This document shows positions 49,612 through 57,746 of a DNA stretch of 64,000 nt, one piece after another (the first letter of the stretch is position 1; every line of letters starts with the position of its first letter). The notes under the pieces were generated by a model. It worked only from the letters and a program-made list of their open reading frames with translations. It searched no databases and had not been told where the DNA came from. This stretch comes from Methanocella paludicola SANAE (GTDB lineage: Archaea > Halobacteriota > Methanocellia > Methanocellales > Methanocellaceae): the NCBI RefSeq assembly GCF_000011005.1, contig NC_013665.1, forward strand, positions 2,581,501-2,645,500, written 5' to 3'. Position numbers and translations under genes: made by a program.

Positions 49612-49928
49612 CCCGTTTTTCCCATTTTTTATACGGCTATTGCATGTTTAGCCGCTGATATTTTTCCAAACGCTTGTTATGCCGTCGATAAAGAATAGAA
49701 CATACGATTATCATAGCCATAGACTCCCTAGCAGTTAGCCCGGGAACGGCAGTACGGCATATCGATCGAAAGGGCTTTGAATGCTTCCCCTCCAATGCCT
49801 TTTTGCCTCGAAAGCCATCACGTCTCCACATATATCGCAAACATGATGCCATATGAGCCTGTCCCGGGCCAAAAATGCTCTTTTTAATCCGCAAAACTAT
49901 ATTTGATTGGCTGGCGTAGAAGCCTTGG
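49612..49928. other. 317-base intergenic region with a TATA box
   Basis: No gene, repeat or RNA that I can support. Near its right end AAAACTATATTTG (about 49893-49905) is a TATA element whose expected start falls within a few bases of the ATG at 49929, suggesting a leaderless or near-leaderless transcript for the antiporter-like gene. Confidence 0.5.
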
Positions 49929-51401
49929 ATGTACGAGTACCTGGCGCTTGTTCCTATTATACTGCCCATCGCTGGAGCCCTGCTCACGTACGTGCTGGGA
50001 AGGTACTCGGAAAAGCTCCAGGACATCTTCATCGTGGCCTTCGCCGCCCTGCTTTTCGTGTTCAACGCCTCGTATTTCGTGGCCCTCAGGGAGGGAATAC
50101 TGAGGCCCGTGACTTACGGGTTCATGGTGCTCGACGCGCCCGGCATCTTCATCGGCACGCTGGTCGCGTTCATCGGGACGCTGGTCGTCTTCTACTCGTT
50201 CGTATACAAGGACAGGACGCACTACGATAACACGTACTTCATCATGTATTTCCTGCTCATGGGCATGATGAGCGGCCTGGCGAGCACCTACAACGTCATC
50301 GTGATGCTCATCTTCCTGGAGGCCGCCACGGTCATCAGCGCCGTCCTCATACTGTTCGGCCGCACCAAGAAAGCGATCCGGGCGACCTACGTGTACCTGG
50401 CCATCAGCATCGTCGAAGTGATACTCGTCGTTACGGGCGCCTTCATCCTCTACAACGACGCGGGCACGCTGGACCTCAATAAATTAACGGCAGGCGCCGT
50501 AAGCGAAGGGGACATGTTCCTGCTGGCCATGCTCTTCTTCTTCGGCTTCGGCACCAAGGCAGGGCTGTTGCCCCTGGGCATCATCTGGCTCCCGTCCGCG
50601 CACTCCGAGGCGCCGCCCCCGATCAGCGCCACCATGTCGGGCATACTCATCAAGGCGAGCGTCGTGGCCATGGTCAAGGCCATCTACCCGTTCTACCTCA
50701 TATCGGGAGTTGAGACGCTCATCCTGGTCGTGATCGGGTTCGGGGTCCTGAACATGCTCGTGGGCGTAATCATGGCCCTGCTATCCGAGGACATTAAGCG
50801 CCTGCTGGCGTTCCACAGCATCAGCCAGATGGGCTACATCATCATGGGCTTCGGGCTGGCCACGCCTGCGGCCGTCTACGGCGCCCTGTTCCATATCACG
50901 AACCACATGCTCTTCAAGGGCTGTTTATTCCTAATTACGGGCGCCCTCATACTGCGGGTCAACACCCGGCAGATCCATAGGATGGGCGGCCTGATGAAGC
51001 AGATGCCCCTCACAGGCCTTTGCTTTTTAATCGCATCACTGGCCATGTCGGGCGTTCCGCTCTTGAACGGCTTCGTCAGTAAAGAGCTGATATACGAGGG
51101 CTCGGTGCAGGCCGGATACCCCGTGCTGTTCTCGGCCTTCGGCCTTGACCTGACCATATTAGGCCTCGTCGGATGGCTCACCAGCATCCTGACCTTCGCC
51201 TGTTTAATTCACGCATTCTACGTGATGTTCCTGGGCAAGCCGAAGGAAGAGTTCAAGGACGTGAAGGAGCCTCCCCTGTATATGTTGCTGCCCATACTGA
51301 TCATGGCGGGGCTATGTATCGTCATAGGCGTGTACCCGGACCTGGTCTCCGGCGCCCTGGAGTTCGCCGCCGACGCGCTTCTTGCGCTTACGCACTTATG
51401 A
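49929..51401 (+). CDS. proton-conducting antiporter-like membrane subunit (NuoL/M/HycC family)
   Basis: A 490-residue integral membrane protein with about 14 helices of the complex I/Mrp antiporter family. The conserved lysine/glutamate helices are visible: VMLIFLEAATVISAVLIL (TM5 Glu), FGFGTKAGLLPLGIIWLPSA with HSEAPPPISATMSG (TM7 Lys and loop), LLAFHSISQMGYIIMGFGLA, HITNHMLFKGCLFLITGA (Lys) and PLLNGFVSKELIYEG. Such subunits pump H+ or Na+ in group 4 hydrogenases. No hydrogenase core genes adjoin it, but a HycI-type protease gene follows by 10 bases, and the hydrogenase operon at 3835-9243 lacks a full antiporter subunit, so it probably belongs to that complex. Confidence 0.9.
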   Translation: MYEYLALVPIILPIAGALLTYVLGRYSEKLQDIFIVAFAALLFVFNASYFVALREGILRPVTYGFMVLDAPGIFIGTLVAFIGTLVVFYSFVYKDRTHYDNTYFIMYFLLMGMMSGLASTYNVIVMLIFLEAATVISAVLILFGRTKKAIRATYVYLAISIVEVILVVTGAFILYNDAGTLDLNKLTAGAVSEGDMFLLAMLFFFGFGTKAGLLPLGIIWLPSAHSEAPPPISATMSGILIKASVVAMVKAIYPFYLISGVETLILVVIGFGVLNMLVGVIMALLSEDIKRLLAFHSISQMGYIIMGFGLATPAAVYGALFHITNHMLFKGCLFLITGALILRVNTRQIHRMGGLMKQMPLTGLCFLIASLAMSGVPLLNGFVSKELIYEGSVQAGYPVLFSAFGLDLTILGLVGWLTSILTFACLIHAFYVMFLGKPKEEFKDVKEPPLYMLLPILIMAGLCIVIGVYPDLVSGALEFAADALLALTHL

Positions 51402-51411
51402 CCGGAGGAGA

Positions 51412-51897
51412 ATGTACCCGGCACTACAGAAAGAGCTAGAGGAAAGACTTCGAGGGATATCGCCCGAAAGAGTCGTCTTTGTCGGCGTGGGCAACCGCAT
51501 GAGGGGCGACGATGCGATAGGGCCGGCGCTCATCGACCACATCAAGGACGAAGTGCCCCATGCCATCGACGCGGACGGAGTCCCCGAGAACGTGACGGCC
51601 TCTATCAGGCGGCTCAACCCGAAAGTCATCATCTTCTTAGACGCGGCCAGCCTGGGGGAAGCCCCGGGAAGCGCCAGGATCGTGGAGGCGGGCGAAATGC
51701 AAAAGCTCGAGTCCAGCGTCCACAATTTTTCGCTCGACGTCGTCATGGAATACCTGGAGGCCGCGGCGGGCGCCGACGTGTTCCTGGTGGGCGTGCAGCC
51801 GGAAAGGATCGGCGAGGGCGAGAGCATCTCTCAGGAGTTAAAAAAGCCGCTTGAGGATATCGCCTCTATCCTGATAAGTGCAATAAAAAAGGGCTAG
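51412..51897 (+). CDS. hydrogenase maturation protease, HycI-like
   Basis: Endopeptidase that removes the C-terminal tail of a hydrogenase large subunit after nickel insertion. The 161-residue protein has VVFVGVGNRMRGDDAIGPAL near residue 20 (Asp/Glu nickel ligands in the GNxxxGDD motif), AIDADGVPENVTASIRRL, KVIIFLDAASLGEAPGSARI, VHNFSLDVVMEYL (His) and VFLVGVQPERIG, matching HycI more than HyaD or HupD. ATG 51412 follows GGAGGAGA. It overlaps the convergent acylphosphatase gene by four bases (CTAG). Confidence 0.92.
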   Translation: MYPALQKELEERLRGISPERVVFVGVGNRMRGDDAIGPALIDHIKDEVPHAIDADGVPENVTASIRRLNPKVIIFLDAASLGEAPGSARIVEAGEMQKLESSVHNFSLDVVMEYLEAAAGADVFLVGVQPERIGEGESISQELKKPLEDIASILISAIKKG

Positions 51898-52160
51898 CGG
51901 ATCTCGAAGCCCCGGTACCCGGCGGCATCGGCCGGATTCACCCTGACCTCGCGGACCTCGGAGACCCGGGGGCCGTGCCTGACGATCTCTAAAAGCTTAT
52001 CGACCTGGTGGTCATAGCCCTCGAAGACGGCGTGCACCCGGCCGTCCTCAAGGTTCTCCACGTAGCCGCGCACGCCAAGCATGACTGCGTTTCGCCGGGT
52101 AAAGGCCCTGAACCCGACGGCCTGCACCCTGCCCGATACGATGACGTCTATGGCTTTCAT
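51894..52160 (-). CDS. acyP: acylphosphatase
   Basis: Small hydrolase of carboxyl-phosphate bonds, 88 residues. The active-site arginine is in VSGRVQAVGFRAFTRRNA and the asparagine in VRGYVENLEDGRVHAVFEG; GPRVSEVREVRV completes the ferredoxin-like fold. It starts 16 bases after the gapdh stop and probably shares its transcript. Its stop codon overlaps the stop of the convergent protease gene. Confidence 0.95.
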   Translation of the reverse strand: MKAIDVIVSGRVQAVGFRAFTRRNAVMLGVRGYVENLEDGRVHAVFEGYDHQVDKLLEIVRHGPRVSEVREVRVNPADAAGYRGFEIR

Positions 52161-52176
52161 TAAGGAGTGCCGCCCA

Positions 52177-53238
52177 TCAGGGCGGCGTAAGCTTCCACGG
52201 GTTGAAGTTGCCGATGGCGAGGGCCTTATTGGTCTTCTCCATGGACTTCTTGCCGTCCTTTTCGATCCCGGTCATCGCCCGGATGCAGTCGATGTTCTCG
52301 GGCACCACGTCGGACTCCTGGTGGATGGCCTGGAACACGTTGAACTCGCCTTCCTTGTCGATGGTCACCGACTCCTCCCAGATGGCGTTCTCCATGATGT
52401 CGTTCCTGGGCCTGCCGAGCTCCCGGCCGAACTCGATGACGTCGCCGGTGAACTTGATGGTGTACCAGGAGGGGATGAGCCAGAGCCTGGGGTACTGCTT
52501 GATCGCTGCGATGATCTCGTCCCTGGACGGCTTTTTCTTTAGCGTGGCGTTCACGAAGTGCATGTGCATCAGCGTGGTGGGCACCTTCATGGCGGCCGTG
52601 TCGATGTTGATGTGGGGGAGCACGGTCTGCACGTCCGGGCCGTGGTGGGATGGTAAGTGAATGGGATCGGGCACGATGCCGTTGATCGGGCCGCGCTTGG
52701 CGTCGTTAGGGTCGCCGCCTCTCCTTACCAGGACGACCCTGGCTTTCTGCACGCCGAAGGCCGTGTCCATTGCATAAAGCAGCCTGCACAGGCCCGTGGT
52801 GTTGCACGAGACCACCCGGACGTACTTCTTGCCGATGGCCTGGGCGTAGTTGGCCGCGGCGTTAAATGACGTGCCGGCCACCTCGTGCTCCTCGCCGCCC
52901 TGGAAGATGGCGGGCTTGTCGAGCTTGTCGTAGATGCTCTTCTTGTTCTCCTCTCCCAGGCCCTCGGGGGCACAGTCGACCACGATGTCGGCCTTCTTGA
53001 TCATGTCCAGGTTTGAGCCCGCGAGGGAGATGCCGGCCGCCTTGAACTTCGACTCGGCCTTGGCCGGGTCCACGGCGTAAATGGGATAGCCCTTCTTATT
53101 GGCGGCGTATGCCTCGTAGTCGGGCTTCGTCTTGGCGATTCCTACCAGCGTCATGTCGTCCTGGCGCATCACTGCGTCGGCGACTCTCTTGCCTATGGTG
53201 CCATAACCGTTGAGCGCTACTTTGATCTTATCTGCCAT
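52177..53238 (-). CDS. gap: glyceraldehyde-3-phosphate dehydrogenase, archaeal type II
   Basis: Central-metabolism enzyme interconverting glyceraldehyde 3-phosphate and 1,3-bisphosphoglycerate with NAD(P). The 353-residue protein has the Rossmann GYGTIGKRVADAVMRQDD near residue 12, VDCAPEGLGEENK near 87, the catalytic cysteine in RVVSCNTTGLCRLLYAMD near 143, VLVRRGGDPNDAKRGPINGI near 170 and PSHHGPDVQTVLP near 198. AGAGGA lies eight bases before the ATG. Acylphosphatase follows in the same direction. Confidence 0.96.
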   Translation of the reverse strand: MADKIKVALNGYGTIGKRVADAVMRQDDMTLVGIAKTKPDYEAYAANKKGYPIYAVDPAKAESKFKAAGISLAGSNLDMIKKADIVVDCAPEGLGEENKKSIYDKLDKPAIFQGGEEHEVAGTSFNAAANYAQAIGKKYVRVVSCNTTGLCRLLYAMDTAFGVQKARVVLVRRGGDPNDAKRGPINGIVPDPIHLPSHHGPDVQTVLPHINIDTAAMKVPTTLMHMHFVNATLKKKPSRDEIIAAIKQYPRLWLIPSWYTIKFTGDVIEFGRELGRPRNDIMENAIWEESVTIDKEGEFNVFQAIHQESDVVPENIDCIRAMTGIEKDGKKSMEKTNKALAIGNFNPWKLTPP

Positions 53239-53271
53239 CAGGAATTCCTCTTGAAATTATATTATCGGGTA

Positions 53272-53283
53272 TCATATTATATG
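53272..53283 (-). promoter_or_regulatory. gap: TATA box of gap
   Basis: Reverse-strand GCAACATATAATATGAT, about 35-45 bases before the start codon; the short leader holds the AGAGGA ribosome site. Confidence 0.5.
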
Positions 53284-53307
53284 TTGCGAGAAAAGTATGA
53301 GCCGGTC

Positions 53308-54210
53308 TTACCCGTCCATCATCTTCCTGAGGCTTTCCGGGTCGATGCTGCCCCTCTCCGAGGACAGGAAGCCGTACTGGTTGAACGTCCCCCGGAACAT
53401 GCCGATGTTCAGGCCGAAGAACACGGGCCTTCCCCACGAGTCGGTGCCGATGTATATGGCGTTCTCGCCCTGCTCAGGCGTGCCCTCCGTCATCGGGTGG
53501 TTCTTGAAGTACACGTAGTCTCCCGTCCTGAGGCCTTCTGCGGAGCCCGGCGAGTACTCGTTGCCCGACCACTTCTCGAGCGTCTTGTACTCCTCCAGCT
53601 CGCCGTCCTTTGAGGTGGTGTACGTCTTCCACCCCCTGATCATCAAAGTGGGAAGCCGCCTGTCGAAGTTCCTTTCGCCCACGGTGTCGAGCTTCGACTT
53701 TAGCAAAATTAAGTTTATGGCCGCCGCGCAGTCGATCTTGTACTTGCCACCGCTGGAACTGATAAAGTCGTGCATGGCGTCCGCCTTGTCCACGCCGTCC
53801 TTGAGCTTCCAGAACTGGCTTCCCTGGTGATAGACGGGCTCCCAGTACTTCGTGTTAAAGTACTGGCTCTCCATGTGCCGCCCGAACTGGAGGCGCCCGG
53901 AGGACATCTTCTTATGGAAGGTGACGCAGTTGTCCACCACGGCCCTTCGGTAAGCGGCCTCTTCGGGCGACATGCTGTCGAACCCCTTGTTCGTGTCGAT
54001 GCCGGCCAGGGTCTGGGAGCTGAGTGCCTGTGCCGAGGGCATCCCCGAGGACGAGTCCTGCATGCCATACATGCCCTGCATCCCGAACGGCGACATGCCC
54101 TGCATATCATATGGCACTTGTGCCTGCGGCATCTGGGCGAGCGCCGGCGTGCAGAAAGCGGTCAGCGTGACGACGAGCGTTATTAAGGTGGCGTAGTGTT
54201 TCGGCAGCAT
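53308..54210 (-). CDS. secreted transglutaminase-like protein (bacterial Tgl type)
   Basis: A 300-residue exported protein. With ATG 54210 it has a signal peptide (MLPKHYATLITLVVTLTAF, cleavage near TPALAQ), then a Met/Gln/Ser-rich spacer. The C-terminal two thirds resemble the spore-coat protein-glutamine transglutaminase Tgl of Bacillus: YKIDCAAAINLILLKSKL carries the candidate catalytic Cys, followed by FDRRLPTLMIRGW, GDYVYFKNHPMTEGTPEQGE, NAIYIGTDSWGRPVFFGLNIG and FNQYGFL. The HGIG-type histidine of Tgl appears as LNIG here, so activity is uncertain. An in-frame start at 54294 is possible. The target would be cell-surface protein (inference). Confidence 0.6.
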   Translation of the reverse strand: MLPKHYATLITLVVTLTAFCTPALAQMPQAQVPYDMQGMSPFGMQGMYGMQDSSSGMPSAQALSSQTLAGIDTNKGFDSMSPEEAAYRRAVVDNCVTFHKKMSSGRLQFGRHMESQYFNTKYWEPVYHQGSQFWKLKDGVDKADAMHDFISSSGGKYKIDCAAAINLILLKSKLDTVGERNFDRRLPTLMIRGWKTYTTSKDGELEEYKTLEKWSGNEYSPGSAEGLRTGDYVYFKNHPMTEGTPEQGENAIYIGTDSWGRPVFFGLNIGMFRGTFNQYGFLSSERGSIDPESLRKMMDG

Positions 54211-54429
54211 CGATAGCGATACGCGGCTTATGGGGGCTAAATGATTCGTCGAAAGAATGAATGACACGGGGCGCGGGCCGCTCTTTGTTTTCACATCCTG
54301 CCCGCGCCCCCGGTCGCTGAAACTCCAGTGTTCTAATCGCGGGCTTCCGATAGTATGCCCCCGCGCTAAGTACCCTTACCCCCCTCTAAAGGGATTTATA
54401 CCAATAGCGGGAATATCGTTGGTTGTATC

Positions 54430-55005
54430 ATGGTCAATATAAAGATGTTGGCTTTTGACGCCATCGTTATCGCTTATACGGCCATCGCCCTGGCAGAGTT
54501 CGTCCCCTGGGTATTACTTTCGCTGACGGGGTACGCTCCGCTCGCCCTGGGCATCTCCGATACCATCTTCAGATTTTTCTCCATCTTCTGTCACCAGCTT
54601 CCCTGGAGGTCGCTGTTCTATGACGACATCCAGATGCCGGTGTGCGCCCGGTGCGCCTCCATCTACGCGGCCACGGCGCTGGGGCTGATATTTTTGAGGC
54701 TCAAGGGTTTTGGAGAGAAGGAGTTCAAGATGAACTGGCTTTTGTTCGTGCTCCTTTTGGCCCCGACTGGCATCGACGGCCTGACGCAGCTGTTCGGCTG
54801 GCGGGAGAGCACGAACGCCCTGAGGCTTGTCACCGGCGTGCCCTATGGCCTCGCCTACGCCTACGTCCTTGCCTGGGCCGTGCCGTTCGTCTACGCCCTG
54901 CTCGAGCTGATCTATGTGGCCCTCAAGCGTGACGGGCAGCGGACGGATGCTGTGCTGGCCCGTGTTAAGGATATGGCGTGGCCTTTCAACTCGAAGAAAA
55001 ATTGA
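54430..55005 (+). CDS. DUF2085 membrane protein
   Basis: A 191-residue protein with about five transmembrane helices. The DUF2085 signature is present: FCHQLPWRSLFYDDIQMPVC with ARCASIYAATALG, a His/Cys arrangement that could bind metal, followed by LLAPTGIDGLTQLFGWREST. Function unknown. A paralogue with the same motifs is encoded at 55763-56356 in opposite orientation, with a large palindromic repeat between them. Confidence 0.85.
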   Translation: MVNIKMLAFDAIVIAYTAIALAEFVPWVLLSLTGYAPLALGISDTIFRFFSIFCHQLPWRSLFYDDIQMPVCARCASIYAATALGLIFLRLKGFGEKEFKMNWLLFVLLLAPTGIDGLTQLFGWRESTNALRLVTGVPYGLAYAYVLAWAVPFVYALLELIYVALKRDGQRTDAVLARVKDMAWPFNSKKN

Positions 55006-55060
55006 CTTCAACAGTTCCATTCCGGGATATCAATGATGTTACTGCTAGCCTATTTCGCTG

Positions 55061-55580
55061 ATTAGTTCGGTTTCAGACACTCCTTTTTTTAGTGTTCTCC
55101 TGTGACAGGTAAGCGACGCACGCTGAATAGTACGGTTTCAGACACTAAAACACGAAATTCCTTTTTAGAGTAACACGAAGTACCCGAAGTACTCTATGCT
55201 TCACGGTTAATTCTCTAAAACCATGAAAATCACTATTAAAACCAAAGGGCACCAAAGTCGCGGTTTAAAATCAAATAACAAACTGACGTAAAGTCACGAG
55301 CGCACACCAACTAAAACAATTAATCAAACGCTACTCCAGGTTTGTGTGGTATACCAAACAATCGCTCGCCTTTGCTGTCGTTCTCTTTGATTTTTAGTTG
55401 GTGTGCGTTCGTGTCCTTAAGTCAATTTGTTATTTGTTTTTAAACCGAGTATTTGGTGCCCTTCGATTCTTAATTGTGGAATTTGAGTATTTAGAGAATT
55501 AACCGTGAGCCATAGGGTATTTAGAGTATTTAGTGTAAACTCTAAAAAATCGTTTCGTGTTTTCGTGTCTGAAACCGAAC
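55061..55580. repeat. long imperfect palindrome, family D
   Basis: About 520 bases of AT-rich non-coding DNA with complementary arms. On the left are TACGGTTTCAGACACTAAAA, CACGAA, TTTTTAGAGT, CACGGTTAATTCTCTAAA, GCACCAAA, CGGTTTAAAA and GCGCACACCAACTAAAA. These are mirrored on the right by TTTTTAGTTGGTGTGCG, TTTTTAAACCG, TTTGGTGC, TTTAGAGAATTAACCGTG, ACTCTAAAAAA, TTCGTGTTTTCGTG and TCTGAAACCGA. It lies between the two convergent DUF2085 genes. Short frames inside it look random. Confidence 0.85.
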
Positions 55581-55744
55581 TAATATGCAAAAGGCGCTTG
55601 CCCGACATAGGAAAACTCTAAACAAGGAGTGTCTGAAACCGAACTAATATGCAAAAGGCGCTTGCCCGACATAGGAAAACTCTAAACAAGGAGTGTCTGA
55701 AACCGAACTAATATGCAAAAGGCGCTTGCCCGACATAGGAAAAA
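55565..55744. repeat. 64-bp tandem repeat, nearly three copies
   Basis: Direct repeat of period 64 with units starting at 55565, 55629 and 55693, each beginning GTGTCTGAAACCGAAC and containing GGCGCTTGCCCGACATAGG. Copies are identical until the truncated third. A diverged copy in inverted orientation lies at the far end of palindrome D (55066-55145). The intervals are not unique spacers, so this is not CRISPR. Confidence 0.9.
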
Positions 55745-55762
55745 ATATGGAAACTGTCCGAC

Positions 55763-56356
55763 CTACGGGTCTTGCTGATTGGTTTTAGCCCCCACTGAAT
55801 CCTTTTTAGGCCCGTCCTCGGACTCGATGATATGCTGCACGTAGGGCAGAACGAACAGGGCGCTGCCGAGGCCGAATATAGCGCCAGTGATGACTCGAAT
55901 CTCGTTATTACTCAGCGTGGTCCATACCAGTTCGAAGCCGGGGCCGACGCCGCGGGGTATGGGTATGCCGAAAAGCTGGGCTGTACCGTCGATGGCCATG
56001 GGCACGCACAATAAGACATAGTAAAAGATATGGAAGGGCTTCAGCCAGGTCCGCAGGAAGTAGAAGGCCAGGCCTCCGACAAGGAAAGCGGCGTAGATGG
56101 CGAAGCACCGGGAGCACACGGCCATCTCGTAGCCGAAGACGAACAGGCTACGGTCGGGGAGCTGGTGGCATGTGACGTGGTAGGCCGCCATGATCAAGCC
56201 GGCGACCTGCACCATCAGGGGGTTGCCCGTGGAGTAGAGGTACGGGGCCAGCACGATGGGGACTATGAACAGGAACAGCAGTACGTTCATAATGGTAAGC
56301 CAGTGCCGCACCACGAAGGAGGCGGATGCCAGCAGATATCGGTCGATCGTGCTCAT
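55763..56356 (-). CDS. DUF2085 membrane protein (paralogue)
   Basis: A 197-residue membrane protein with about five helices. The signature CHQLPDRSLFVFGYEMAVC with SRCFAIYAAFLVGG matches the 54430-55005 protein, as does PMAIDGTAQLFGIP. The C-terminal tail is charged and cytoplasmic (ESEDGPKKDSVGAK). Unknown function; the conserved His/Cys residues suggest metal binding or redox. It starts 30 bases after the AI-2E-family transporter stop and may share its transcript. Confidence 0.85.
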   Translation of the reverse strand: MSTIDRYLLASASFVVRHWLTIMNVLLFLFIVPIVLAPYLYSTGNPLMVQVAGLIMAAYHVTCHQLPDRSLFVFGYEMAVCSRCFAIYAAFLVGGLAFYFLRTWLKPFHIFYYVLLCVPMAIDGTAQLFGIPIPRGVGPGFELVWTTLSNNEIRVITGAIFGLGSALFVLPYVQHIIESEDGPKKDSVGAKTNQQDP

Positions 56357-56386
56357 ACCAGTCTAAACGAAAGAGGCGCCTCTGGT

Positions 56387-57529
56387 TTATATCTTTGATG
56401 CTTCCGACTCACGCGAGATCGCGGGTACGACGATGCGGAAGTAGTGCGTGAGAAGGACGAGTACGATGGCGCCGATGAAGAGGCCGGCGATGCCGAACAC
56501 GATGGGGCCCAGGATGTAGGCGAACATGAGCAGGCCCGTGTGGACCCTGCCGCTGGACATGAAGGGCCTCAGGACGAAGTCGGGCAGCACCTCTACGAAG
56601 ATCATGATGGCGGCCACCATCATGATGTAGAAGACGATATTGGGGAAGAACGTGCCCGCCATGAGGGATATCACGAGCACGTACAGGAGCAGGGGCACGA
56701 TGACTATGTACATGCCCACGACCGGCAGGAGGGCGGACACTCCGCACAGGATGCCCATCAGGATGGGCGACGGTATGCTCATGCCCGGCGGCGCGAACAT
56801 GTTGAGTACGCTGAACACGGTGGCGGCCAGGATGGCGAAGAACACGATGCTCAGGATGTTGCCGAAGAATATCTTCTCCAGGTCCTCGTCCACGGCCCGG
56901 CCGTACTTCAGGAGCATTCCGTCGTACTCCGCCATGAGCGAGGGGAACGTCGACTTCAGCCACGACACGAGCTTCTCGTCCTCCCTCAGCATGTAGAACA
57001 CGATGACGATGACTAGGAACAGTTTGAATATGATGTCGACGATGGTGGAGCCGGTAGAAATGACGAGCTGCTGGAGGTTCGCGATCGAGCTGCCGTACCC
57101 CTGCAGTGCCTCATAAAGGTCCTGGGGCACTATGGCGCCGAAGTTCCCCGACATGATGTTCTCCATGGTGAAGTTCCGCTGGATCTCGGAGACCACGTTG
57201 CTCATGTTCGACAGCGGCCCCTCGGGCAGGGATTGCAGCCCTATGCCCGTGATCAGGGCGTTAAACTGGGACAGGGCGAGCAGCAGCGTGTAACCGATGA
57301 TGAGAAGCAGCGGCAATACTAACAACAGCATGCACACCGTAACGAGCAGCGTCTCGTTCTTGATGTGCGGCTGCAGCATGCGCTTGATGGGCCTCGCGAT
57401 GTAGTAGATGAAGACCGCGTAGACGATGACCGTGAGGAACGGCCACATGACCCACAATAATAGCAGCACGAGGGCCGCGCCGAAAATGAGCCATTTGGCG
57501 TCGTACGCCCGCTGGAATATCCCTGACAT
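56387..57529 (-). CDS. AI-2E family transporter (DUF20/PerM-like)
   Basis: A 380-residue membrane protein with seven to eight helices of the AI-2E/UPF0118 family. Features: paired N-terminal helices (WLIFGAALVLLLLWVMWPFL), a periplasmic-type loop of about 90 residues after TM3, then FFGNILSIVFFAILAATVF, a PSPILMGILCGVSALLPVVG motif, FVEVLPDFVLRPFMSSGRVH with the conserved Asp and Pro, and LGPIVFGIAGLFIGAIVLV. Members export small molecules or act as ion antiporters; the substrate here is unknown. Confidence 0.9.
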   Translation of the reverse strand: MSGIFQRAYDAKWLIFGAALVLLLLWVMWPFLTVIVYAVFIYYIARPIKRMLQPHIKNETLLVTVCMLLLVLPLLLIIGYTLLLALSQFNALITGIGLQSLPEGPLSNMSNVVSEIQRNFTMENIMSGNFGAIVPQDLYEALQGYGSSIANLQQLVISTGSTIVDIIFKLFLVIVIVFYMLREDEKLVSWLKSTFPSLMAEYDGMLLKYGRAVDEDLEKIFFGNILSIVFFAILAATVFSVLNMFAPPGMSIPSPILMGILCGVSALLPVVGMYIVIVPLLLYVLVISLMAGTFFPNIVFYIMMVAAIMIFVEVLPDFVLRPFMSSGRVHTGLLMFAYILGPIVFGIAGLFIGAIVLVLLTHYFRIVVPAISRESEASKI

Positions 57530-57576
57530 CTAATTGAGGTAAATGTTTATTAGATGAAATACGTTATGTATGCTTG

Positions 57577-57744
57577 ATGGTCAGCGACTTTTTCAAGGGA
57601 AAAAAGTGCGGCATCTGCGGGAAGGATGCCACTAAAGCCATGTTCGGGCGCTATCTTTGCGACTCTGAGGAGTGCTACTGGAAGGCCCGCGAGGCCCGCT
57701 CCCAGGAGTGCGCCGGCAAGACGATGAAGCCCGGCGATAACTGA
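57577..57744 (+). CDS. 55-residue Cys-rich mini protein
   Basis: A short frame from ATG 57577 to TGA 57744: MVSDFFKGKKCGICGKDATK, then RYLCDSEECYWKAR and SQECAGKTMKPGDN. CxxC plus CxxxxC form a likely zinc-ribbon site. It fills the gap between a divergent promoter region and the convergent M32 gene, whose stop is two bases away. Codon use matches the surrounding genes. Function unknown; small single zinc-ribbon proteins of this type are common in methanogens. Confidence 0.6.
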   Translation: MVSDFFKGKKCGICGKDATKAMFGRYLCDSEECYWKAREARSQECAGKTMKPGDN

Positions 57745-57746
57745 GC

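Noticed and set aside
49637-50065. 142-codon reverse frame before the antiporter-like gene
   Set aside because: Half of it is antisense to the antiporter-like gene and it has no family resemblance; the rest crosses an intergenic region with a promoter.
55565-55744. CRISPR-like direct repeats
   Set aside because: The whole 64-base unit, including would-be spacers, is identical between copies, and no cas gene is present. It is a plain tandem repeat.
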